From Bacillota bacterium (GTDB lineage Bacteria; Bacillota; Clostridia; Lachnospirales; Lachnospiraceae), in the NCBI GenBank assembly GCA_023420935.1, contig JAEZUR010000008.1, positions 1 to 30,606 on the forward strand: a stretch of DNA of 30,606 nucleotides. The letters run 5' to 3'. A model generated the notes under the pieces. It made no database searches. It worked only from the letters and a program-made list of their open reading frames with translations, and was not told the DNA's origin. This document shows positions 23,924 to 30,606 of the stretch, one piece after another (within the stretch, counting starts at the first letter, position 1; every line of letters begins with the position of its first letter). The position numbers and the translations under genes were made by a program.

Positions 23924-25647
23924 GCTGTCACCTCTTCCTGCATCTGTGACTGGCATATTTCTTGATAAACCTCACATTCAGTTATTAATTCTTCATGTGT
24001 TCCCATACCTACTATCTCCCCATCGCTAAGAACAATAATCTGATCTGCATTACGTATGGTACTTGCTCTTTGAGATATTAGAAATGTTGTTCTGTCACCC
24101 TTGTTCTGTTCCAATGCTTTTCTTAATGCCGCATCGGTTGCATAATCCAGAGCACTAAAGCTGTCATCAAGAATAAGAATATTCGGTTTTCGCACCAGTG
24201 CACGGGCAATGGTAATTCGCTGTCTCTGTCCTCCTGATACATTTACTCCACCGCGATATATTTTTGTCTCCATCCCCTCAGGAAGTTTATTGATAAATTC
24301 CATTGCCTGAGCATTTTTTGCAGCACGTTCAATCTCTTCTATGGTTGCATCTTGTTTACCCCATTGAATGTTTTCCTTGATTGTACCCGTAAATAGTACG
24401 GTTTGTTGTGGAACTATGCCAATGCTGTTACGTAACACATCTAAATCATAATCACGTACCTCAAGTCCATTTACTAGAATCTGACCTTTTTGACATTCGT
24501 AAAATCTTGGAATTAAATTTATAATTGTTGACTTGCCGGAACCTGTTCCACCAATTATGCCTACTGTTTGACCCTTTTTTACTCTAAAGGTTATGTCTTT
24601 AATTGCATATTCACTACCTTGGTTATATGACATATAAACACGATCAAACTCTACTGCATATGGCGTTTCAACTGGTTTCGCAGCTTTGATTGGATTCGTA
24701 ATCTCAGATTGGGTTGTTAATACCTCGGAAATTCTTCCTGCAGATGCAAATGCTTTTGTAAAAATAATCACAAGATTAGATATAATAATTAAGGATATTA
24801 ATATCTGCCCTACATAGCCTATAAATGCAATTACTTCACCAGTAGTTGTACTTCCAGCATTTACTCGAATTCCCCCAAACCAAAGAATTGCACCGATTGC
24901 TACATTCATTACCAGACTTGTCAACGGATTCAAGAGAGCAGACATTCTGCCAACTCTAATTGCATTAGCTTGATATTCCTGATTATGAACTTCGAATCGT
25001 TCTTTCTCTAATTCTTCTCTGGTAAAGGCACGTATCACGCGAACCCCGTTTAAATTTTCCCGTAGTGCCCGGGAAATGGTATCTAGTTTATGTTGTACTG
25101 TCCGATATAGTGGAATTGTCATTTTCATGGTGAGATACAGAATAAGAATAAAAACAGGTATAACAATTAAGATAATGAAAGACATGTTAACATCAATAAG
25201 AAATGTTGCCACCATACCTCCGATACACAAAAACGGCGCACGTATGACTAGTCTGATCAGCATGGCAACTGCTAATTGCACTTGGTTTACATCATTGGTA
25301 ATACGATTGATTAAGGAACCAGTTCCAAACTGATCCACTTCGAGGTTAGAAAATGTACCGATATGCTGAAACAAAGCATTTCTGATATCTGTGCCTGTAC
25401 CTTGAGATACGATAGACGCGCTATATTGGCAAACTAATGCACATAAAATACCCACTATTGCCGTTATTAGCATAATTATACCCATCTTAATTACATACTC
25501 TGTATCATGCTTCGCAACCCCTACATCTATAATTTTAGACATTAAAAAGGGAAGCATAAGCTCTAAGATTGCTTCTAACAATTTAAAAATTGGACCAATT
25601 ACTAACAGTATTTTATATGGTTTTAAAAATTTTAATAATGGTTTCAT
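23920..25647 (-). CDS. Heterodimeric ABC exporter, subunit with the degenerate catalytic site
   Basis: A 575-residue half-transporter with six membrane helices and a C-terminal nucleotide-binding domain. Walker A GGTGSGKST and signature VSGGQ are canonical, but the Walker B Glu is Asp (LILDDSFSALD) and the switch His is Gln (LISQRAST). This is the standard asymmetry of heterodimeric exporters, and it complements the partner's LSQGQ: the degenerate site is formed by this Walker B and the partner's signature. First gene of a two-gene operon. The chosen ATG (25647) has a weak AAAGTG site; an upstream in-frame GTG (25656) lies inside that site and is less likely. Transcription should start at the palindromic TATAAT repeats at 25671-25700. 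Confidence 0.94.
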   Translation of the reverse strand: MKPLLKFLKPYKILLVIGPIFKLLEAILELMLPFLMSKIIDVGVAKHDTEYVIKMGIIMLITAIVGILCALVCQYSASIVSQGTGTDIRNALFQHIGTFSNLEVDQFGTGSLINRITNDVNQVQLAVAMLIRLVIRAPFLCIGGMVATFLIDVNMSFIILIVIPVFILILYLTMKMTIPLYRTVQHKLDTISRALRENLNGVRVIRAFTREELEKERFEVHNQEYQANAIRVGRMSALLNPLTSLVMNVAIGAILWFGGIRVNAGSTTTGEVIAFIGYVGQILISLIIISNLVIIFTKAFASAGRISEVLTTQSEITNPIKAAKPVETPYAVEFDRVYMSYNQGSEYAIKDITFRVKKGQTVGIIGGTGSGKSTIINLIPRFYECQKGQILVNGLEVRDYDLDVLRNSIGIVPQQTVLFTGTIKENIQWGKQDATIEEIERAAKNAQAMEFINKLPEGMETKIYRGGVNVSGGQRQRITIARALVRKPNILILDDSFSALDYATDAALRKALEQNKGDRTTFLISQRASTIRNADQIIVLSDGEIVGMGTHEELITECEVYQEICQSQMQEEVTA

Positions 25648-25670
25648 ACTAATCACTTTCTATTTTTCGG

Positions 25671-25700
25671 TATTATAATAGTTTCTATTATAATAGTTTC
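25671..25700. repeat. Tandem 15-base repeat forming a palindromic operator/promoter of the ABC exporter
   Basis: TATTATAATAGTTTC occurs twice in perfect tandem (25671-25685 and 25686-25700). Together they form a perfect inverted repeat TTATAATAG-TTT-CTATTATAA (25673-25693). On the minus strand each unit holds a TATAAT, so the -10 region of the exporter promoter probably overlaps the operator. It resembles MarR or PerR-type sites in shape, but the regulator is not in this window. Confidence 0.7.
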
Positions 25701-25762
25701 GTATACTCTCATATCCTAGTCGTTCATCACATATATTATTTACAACATAACTTCTTTTGGGC

Positions 25763-26380
25763 ATGGTATACCTTATGAATATGTTAACGAATCTAGTTTA
25801 TCGATATGGCCTCTTCGCAGTATTCTTTTTAATCATGATTGAATATGCCTGTTTTCCAGTCTCAAGTGAAATAGTACTTCCTTTTTCTGGAGCCGTAGCT
25901 TCCGTGCAAGAAATTAACTTTATATTATTACTTCCAGTAAGTATTTTAGCTGGATTAATTGGAACGAGTGTATGCTATTTCATTGGTAAGATTGGTGGTG
26001 AAGCACTGATTGAAAAAATAATTCGTCGATTTCCAAAAACACAAAAAGCGGTAGAGGATTCCTACGAAAAATTCAATAAATTTGGTTTATTAGCCGTATG
26101 CCTGGGTCGATTAATTCCATTATGCCGAACCTATATTGCCTTCGTAGCAGGTGCTCTTGGACTTAATTATCTAAAATTTCTCTTCGCTTCTTCCATTGGC
26201 ATAACCATATGGAATACTGTTTTATTAGGTATTGGATACTTATTCCATGAAAATTGGAGTAATATAAGTTATTACTATAAAGATTATAAACAGGTTATAC
26301 TTCTTTTCCTACTATTTGTTTTTCTTATCTGGTACTTGAAAAAAATTGTATTTAAAAAGCCTAAATTGGGAAAAGAATAA
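25763..26380 (+). CDS. DedA family membrane protein
   Basis: A protein of about 205 residues with four to six membrane segments. The family pattern is clear: an N-terminal E-x-x-x-x-P-S-E-like segment (EYACFPVSSEIVLPFSGA, with acidic residues in the first re-entrant region) and the conserved basic LGRLIPLCRTYIAFVAGALG near residue 117. Some members of this family translocate undecaprenyl phosphate or phosphatidylethanolamine across the membrane, and others affect membrane potential; which applies here is not known. No ribosome site is convincing: the frame can start at TTG 25757, ATG 25763 or ATG 25775, and I chose 25763 without firm grounds. The gene ends exactly where the convergent truA-like gene ends (26380/26381). 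Confidence 0.88.
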   Translation: MVYLMNMLTNLVYRYGLFAVFFLIMIEYACFPVSSEIVLPFSGAVASVQEINFILLLPVSILAGLIGTSVCYFIGKIGGEALIEKIIRRFPKTQKAVEDSYEKFNKFGLLAVCLGRLIPLCRTYIAFVAGALGLNYLKFLFASSIGITIWNTVLLGIGYLFHENWSNISYYYKDYKQVILLFLLFVFLIWYLKKIVFKKPKLGKE

Positions 26381-27127
26381 CTATTGATATAATACTTCCT
26401 GTAAAAAGAGTCCCCTTGCCTCGGCTGTAGATCCTGCTTTTTCTCTATCTTTGCTGGCAATAATCTCTTCTATCTGGGAAGGTTCCATATTACCAAGTCC
26501 AACCTCCATTAATGTTCCCACTATAATTCTTGCCATATGAGGCCAGAAATCATCTGCATGAATCGTGATTGTAAGTTGATTAATATCGCTATCTATGTCT
26601 AGTTCATATATCTCACGAACCGTTGATTTTTTCATTCTCTTGTTATCAGAAAACGCTTTAAAATCATGGGAACCAATAAAATATTTTGATGCTTCTCTCA
26701 TTTTACCTGCATTTAGAGGATGAAAACTATAATAATTATATTTTCGTTCAAATACAGATGCAACTTCACCCATGGTTATCTTGTATTCATAGCGGTAGGA
26801 TTTCGCGTTAAAACTACTATGGAATCGTTCTGGTACCTCAGCAACTTCCAATACTGCAATGTCTCTTGGAAGGAATCGATTTAAGTAATGCTTAATCTCA
26901 TAAAGTTTCATACTTGAGTTGGTGGTGAAATTAGCAATCTGTCCATACGCATGAACCCCAGCTTCTATTCTTGCCGCGCCAATAACTTCAATGGTTTCAC
27001 CTTCCATTTTCGTTAATACACCTTCTATTTTATCTTGTACAGTCATGCCAGTGGAATTCTTTGGCTGTTTTTGCCATCCATCATATCTTGAACCATCATA
27101 TTCTATCACTAATTTAATATTTCGCAT
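26381..27127 (-). CDS. truA: TruA-family tRNA pseudouridine synthase, divergent (Glu at catalytic Asp position)
   Basis: A 248-residue homologue of TruA, which makes pseudouridine at positions 38-40 of tRNA anticodon arms. The fold is recognisable: YDGSRYDGWQKQP (residues 10-22), KSYRYEY (109-115), IGSHDFKAF (151-159), and MARIIVGTLMEVG. However, the catalytic motif RTDAGVHA reads RIEAGVHA (53-60), so the catalytic Asp is Glu55. Further conserved positions differ: FLYNMVR is FWPHMAR (194-200) and AGPTAPA is AGSTAEA. This looks like a second, diverged copy; in Firmicutes the main truA usually lies near the ribosomal protein genes. Activity is doubtful. GAGGTAG before the ATG can be hidden by an inverted repeat. 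It follows the MATE gene by 67 bases. Confidence 0.85.
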   Translation of the reverse strand: MRNIKLVIEYDGSRYDGWQKQPKNSTGMTVQDKIEGVLTKMEGETIEVIGAARIEAGVHAYGQIANFTTNSSMKLYEIKHYLNRFLPRDIAVLEVAEVPERFHSSFNAKSYRYEYKITMGEVASVFERKYNYYSFHPLNAGKMREASKYFIGSHDFKAFSDNKRMKKSTVREIYELDIDSDINQLTITIHADDFWPHMARIIVGTLMEVGLGNMEPSQIEEIIASKDREKAGSTAEARGLFLQEVLYQ

Positions 27128-27187
27128 TGTTACTACCTCATATTTCCTATTGTATTTATAGTATTATTTTACAACGGTAGTAACAAT
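27126..27187 (-). promoter_or_regulatory. Inverted repeat that covers the truA ribosome site and start
   Basis: A perfect 12-base inverted repeat, ATTGTTACTACC (27126-27137) with GGTAGTAACAAT (27176-27187), and a 38-base spacer. The proximal arm contains GGTAG of the ribosome site and the first bases of the ATG. In an RNA that begins upstream (readthrough from the MATE gene) the arms would pair and block initiation. Confidence 0.8.
27155..27183 (-). promoter_or_regulatory. Possible truA promoter inside the inverted repeat spacer
   Basis: Minus strand: TTACTA (27183-27178), 17-base spacer, TATAAA (27160-27155). RNA starting from here (near 27148) would lack the distal arm and have a free ribosome site. 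The -35 is weak. Confidence 0.4.
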
Positions 27188-27194
27188 TATACAA

Positions 27195-28547
27195 CTAATT
27201 TTGTCCTACTACTGATTTAAATCTCCATTTACCGGTAGCATATCTTACAATTCCAAATATAGATGTAACGAACCAGGTAAGACCTGTTGCCCACCAGATT
27301 CCTTGATATTCCAATGCAGTATTCGATAGAATCGCCGCAAACACAACTCTACAAACAACTTCTACAAATCCCATAATCATTGGTATCTTCATATCCCCTG
27401 CTCCACTAAGAAGATTTCTACTCACAAAAATCATACCAACAAAAGAGTAAAAGAAACAAGTGACGCGCATGGCTTCTACTCCAAGCCTTGCAACCTCAGC
27501 ATCCTTTGCATTGGTAAATAAATTCATAATGGAATATCCTCCAAAATAAATACATGGTAGCATAAACAAACTAAAGATAATAATTATTTTCGATGCAGAC
27601 CAGAAACCCTTTTTCACACGATCAATCTTACCTGCACCAATATTTTGTCCTGTAAAGGTGGAAACTGCCACTCCAATTGACATACCTGGCTGTAAGATAA
27701 GTTGCTCCACTCTAGCAGCTGCTGTAGCTGCTGCCATTACTGTTTCACCATAACTATTAATAACACCTTGTAGCATCATGGTAGAAAGCGAGATGAAAGA
27801 ATTCTGTATTGCAACCGGTAGTCCTAATTTAATACATTTCTTAAATATGTCTTTACTTGGTCTTACTTGCTTTAGTGGCATACGTAAGATGTTTACCTTA
27901 ATTAATGCAAACGTAATACAGCCAATTGCACATACTATCTGAGATATAATAGTTGCAATGGCAACACCAGGTACACCCATTTGAAAGTTAATTACAAATA
28001 CTAAATCTAAAATTACGTTCAGAACACTTGCTACCATTAAAAATATTAAAGGTGTAATAGAATCACCTAACGCACGCAGAACGGAGGCCATTCCATTATA
28101 ACAAGCCACGCCTATAAATCCCAAACAAGATATCTTCATATAAACAGTTGCCTGATCTATAATATCTGCAGGAGTATTTAAAAGAGTTAATATAGATCGA
28201 GCAGATATAAATCCTATAATACCCATCATAATAGCAGCTACTATTATGATATAGATAGCTGTTGCAAAGCTCTTTCTCACCTTTTCATAGTCTTTTGCAC
28301 CATAAAATTGGGATATAACAATAGAAACTCCAGCAGCCAAGCCTAATGCCAGGGAGAAAATAAAAAAGTTTGGAGGTCCACATGTTCCAACTGCAGCTAA
28401 TGCGTCTTTGCCTACATACTTCCCTACCACTATGGAATCCACCATATTGTAAAACTGTTGGAATAGGTTACCGATTAACATTGGCACAGAAAATCTTAAA
28501 ATTAAACCAGTAGGATTTCCACTAGTCATATCTTTTGTCATAGCCAT
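27195..28547 (-). CDS. MATE family efflux transporter
   Basis: A 450-residue exporter with twelve predicted helices in two MatE repeats. The N-terminal FSVPMLIGNLFQQFYNMVDS and second repeat CIKLGLPVAIQNSFISLSTM are family patterns, as is DMTSGNPT at the start. The protein is similar in layout to the one at 4238 (both begin M-x-x-x-M-T-x-G-x-P), so they are paralogous. The substrate is unknown. AAGGAG lies about nine bases before the ATG. It ends 67 bases before the truA-like gene with no terminator between, so readthrough is likely. Its 5' neighbour on the other strand is a calcium ATPase gene. Confidence 0.93.
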   Translation of the reverse strand: MAMTKDMTSGNPTGLILRFSVPMLIGNLFQQFYNMVDSIVVGKYVGKDALAAVGTCGPPNFFIFSLALGLAAGVSIVISQFYGAKDYEKVRKSFATAIYIIIVAAIMMGIIGFISARSILTLLNTPADIIDQATVYMKISCLGFIGVACYNGMASVLRALGDSITPLIFLMVASVLNVILDLVFVINFQMGVPGVAIATIISQIVCAIGCITFALIKVNILRMPLKQVRPSKDIFKKCIKLGLPVAIQNSFISLSTMMLQGVINSYGETVMAAATAAARVEQLILQPGMSIGVAVSTFTGQNIGAGKIDRVKKGFWSASKIIIIFSLFMLPCIYFGGYSIMNLFTNAKDAEVARLGVEAMRVTCFFYSFVGMIFVSRNLLSGAGDMKIPMIMGFVEVVCRVVFAAILSNTALEYQGIWWATGLTWFVTSIFGIVRYATGKWRFKSVVGQN

Positions 28548-28735
28548 ACATTCATACTCCTTAATTACGAAAATTTTAGTTCTATATGAATTATACGCCT
28601 TAACAAATAATAGTAAATGTCTTTTTTCATCCTTATTAATGTATTATTTATATATTTGTTATAAACAGTTGGATTTGTCATATATTATAAGAAGCAAATC
28701 AAAGCTTTATTCTGACATGACAGGAGTGTATTCCA

Positions 28736-30606
28736 ATGAACTGGCATAGTATGTCCATTGAAGAAACCTTAAAATCCCTACATACTTCCCAAACAGAAGG
28801 ACTTTCAAGTAAAGAAGCAGTCAAACGACAGAAAAAATATGGCTATAATATTCTAGAAAAGAAAAAGGAAAAAAGCCTATTTCTAAAATTTTTAGCTCAA
28901 TTTACTGATTTTATGATTATTATACTAATGATTGCAGCTGCCGTATCTTTCTTCGTGTCGGTATTAGAAGGTCACGCAGACTACATAGATCCCTTCATTA
29001 TTTTTGCAATTATTTTAGTAAATGCAGCATTAGGTGTTCTACAGGAAGCAAAGGCAGAGCGTTCCTTAGAAGCATTGCAGAAAATGTCTGCACCAATCGC
29101 ATCTGTCCTACGCGATGGTAACTATATGTCTATTCCAGCAGAAGAGCTGGTACTTGGCGATATCATTCGTCTAGAGACTGGTCATTATGTTCCAGCGGAT
29201 GCACGACTATTAACCAGTGTGAATTTAAAGATTGATGAATCTGCGTTAACTGGTGAATCAGTACCTTGCGAAAAAGAAGCTAATATTACTTTAAAGGAAG
29301 ATACTCTACTGGCAGATAGACGTAACCTAGTTCCTGCTACTGGGTTAACCACTTATGGCAGGGGTACTGCAGTTGTAACTGCTACTGGTATGTATACAGA
29401 AGTGGGGCATATCGCTAAACTTATTATGGAAGACCAGACTCCAGCTACACCATTACAAAAGCGTTTAGAGCAGACAGGTAAAGTGCTAGGGATTGTAGCA
29501 ATGCTTATCTGTGTACTTCTATTTATCATTGGAGTGGTTAATAAGCGTCCAGTATTCGAAATGTTTATGACCAGTGTCAGCCTTGCTGTTGCAGCCATTC
29601 CAGAAGGGCTACCAGCCATTGTAACAATTATGTTATCCTTAGGCGTACAACGCATGGCAAAGAACAATGCCATAATCAGACGACTACCTGCAGTGGAAAC
29701 CCTAGGAAGTGCCACAGTCATATGTTCCGATAAAACTGGTACGCTAACCCAGAATAGAATGACCGTAACCTCTATTTCTTCCTTTTCGAATGAAGAACCC
29801 ATAAATAGTGAATTCTCTAGTTTTATCCTTACTTTAGCGTCACAGTGTAATGATTCAATCCTTCGAATGGAAAAGAAAAAAATAACAGCGTCCGGTGAAC
29901 CAACAGAGCGAGCTTTAACCTTGGCTGCACAAGAAATTGGTATTAATAAAGCAAAATTAGATTATATTTATAAGAGAATCTTTGAAATCCCATTTGACTC
30001 CTCCAGAAAGAGAATGACTACACTCCATCAATTAGACTCTATCTATCGTAGTATCACCAAAGGAGCCCTTGATGTTTTATTACCTTTATGTACACATATC
30101 TATCAGCAAGGCAAAGTTGTACCTATGACTGAGTCTTATCGAAATCAGATCAATAAACAGAATCAAAAGATGTCAGAGCAAGCACTTCGTGTCATCGCTG
30201 TTACATATAAGGATCTCCCAAGAGATTTCTCTCCTAAACAATTAAATTCATACGAGAAACAACTTGAACATAATCTGATCTTTGTAGGCTTAATTGGATT
30301 AATTGACCCACCTAGACCAGAAGCCAAAACAGCTGTATTAACTTGTAAGATTGCAGGAATAAAGCCCGTCATGATTACTGGTGATCATATACTTACCGCA
30401 TGTGCGATTGCAAGAGACCTTGGTATTCTATCGTCAAATGATCAAGCTATCACAGGGGCAAAGCTGAACGAAATGAATGATGAAATGCTAGCTTCCTCCG
30501 TAAAACATTATTCTGTTTTCGCAAGAGTATCACCCGAGCATAAAGTAAGAATCGTGAAAGCCTTACAGCGACAAGGCGAAATTGTTGCTATGACTGGTGA
30601 TGGAGT
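28736..30606 (+). CDS. P-type cation ATPase, Ca2+ (SERCA/PMCA) type, 3' part missing
   Basis: The first 623 codons of an ion pump, cut by the window end. N-terminal cation ATPase segment (about 1-60), helices M1-M2, actuator domain with SALTGES near residue 167, M3-M4 with IPEGLPAI (the PEGLP form typical of type IIA calcium pumps), the phosphorylated Asp332 in DKTGTLTQNRM, the nucleotide-binding domain, MITGDH in the P domain, and the final visible VAMTGDG where the hinge motif TGDGVND begins. The remaining 250 or so residues (M5-M10) should lie beyond the window. It is of about the length and motif set of clostridial calcium-translocating ATPases, though Mn2+ or another cation is possible. 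AGGAG lies about ten bases before the ATG. It is divergent from the MATE gene. Confidence 0.93.
   Translation, partial: MNWHSMSIEETLKSLHTSQTEGLSSKEAVKRQKKYGYNILEKKKEKSLFLKFLAQFTDFMIIILMIAAAVSFFVSVLEGHADYIDPFIIFAIILVNAALGVLQEAKAERSLEALQKMSAPIASVLRDGNYMSIPAEELVLGDIIRLETGHYVPADARLLTSVNLKIDESALTGESVPCEKEANITLKEDTLLADRRNLVPATGLTTYGRGTAVVTATGMYTEVGHIAKLIMEDQTPATPLQKRLEQTGKVLGIVAMLICVLLFIIGVVNKRPVFEMFMTSVSLAVAAIPEGLPAIVTIMLSLGVQRMAKNNAIIRRLPAVETLGSATVICSDKTGTLTQNRMTVTSISSFSNEEPINSEFSSFILTLASQCNDSILRMEKKKITASGEPTERALTLAAQEIGINKAKLDYIYKRIFEIPFDSSRKRMTTLHQLDSIYRSITKGALDVLLPLCTHIYQQGKVVPMTESYRNQINKQNQKMSEQALRVIAVTYKDLPRDFSPKQLNSYEKQLEHNLIFVGLIGLIDPPRPEAKTAVLTCKIAGIKPVMITGDHILTACAIARDLGILSSNDQAITGAKLNEMNDEMLASSVKHYSVFARVSPEHKVRIVKALQRQGEIVAMTGDG

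Noticed and set aside
22160..25647. Asp for Glu in Walker B and Gln for His as damage in one ABC subunit
   Set aside because: The change is matched by LSQGQ in the partner and is the normal asymmetry of heterodimeric exporters.
29353..29802. A 149-codon minus-strand frame
   Set aside because: It lies wholly inside the ATPase gene, whose motifs (PEGLP, DKTGT) are in the plus-strand frame.

Overview
The window comes from a low-GC, Gram-positive, anaerobic clostridium. Gene content, codon use, strong GGAGG ribosome sites, a T-box leader on leuS, clostridial-type small Cys/Gly-rich proteins and heterodimeric ABC exporters all point to the Lachnospiraceae; it looks most like the Lachnoclostridium/Clostridium phytofermentans group. 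That assignment is from recognition of the protein families, not from a search. Most of the window is ordinary chromosomal backbone. No phage, insertion sequence, CRISPR array, rRNA or tRNA was seen.

Layout. (1) Bases 1-4008, minus strand: a tight five-gene run, read from right to left: a cobalamin-binding sensor-like protein without a DNA-binding domain, a MacB/FtsX-type permease, its ATPase, a YaiI/YqxD (UPF0178) protein and a D-lactate dehydrogenase cut by the window edge. (2) 4092-6638: a long inverted repeat, a MATE exporter and a convergent LacI-family repressor sharing a terminator. (3) 6811-7731: a 69-residue Cys/Gly-rich protein, a 51-residue acidic small protein on the minus strand, and a repeat-rich leader of about 270 bases before aroC. 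(4) 7732-13342: aroC, then an autoregulated-looking polyamine uptake operon (XRE-cupin regulator, potA, potB, potC, potD) with a clear promoter, operator-like palindromes and terminator. (5) 13366-17681: trpS, luxS, a chemotaxis receptor with a membrane-embedded sensor, and two small Met-rich proteins of unknown function. (6) 17691-20427: leuS behind a T-box leader and a good promoter, but with an in-frame stop codon inside the ATP-binding motif. (7) 20458-25700: an L,D-transpeptidase with Ig-like repeats and a heterodimeric ABC exporter behind a palindromic promoter. (8) 25763-30606: a DedA membrane protein, a truA-like gene with an altered catalytic residue and a start-codon-sequestering inverted repeat, a second MATE exporter and a P-type Ca2+ ATPase cut by the window end.

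The most notable points are the nonsense codon in leuS together with a second C-to-A change three codons away in the same motif; the TruA homologue with Glu at the catalytic Asp position and a perfect 12-base inverted repeat that can hide its ribosome site; the cobalamin-binding protein co-transcribed with an ABC exporter; and the structured leader of aroC. Several gene starts were moved to an internal ATG where a GGAGG-type site lies inside the longer reading frame.
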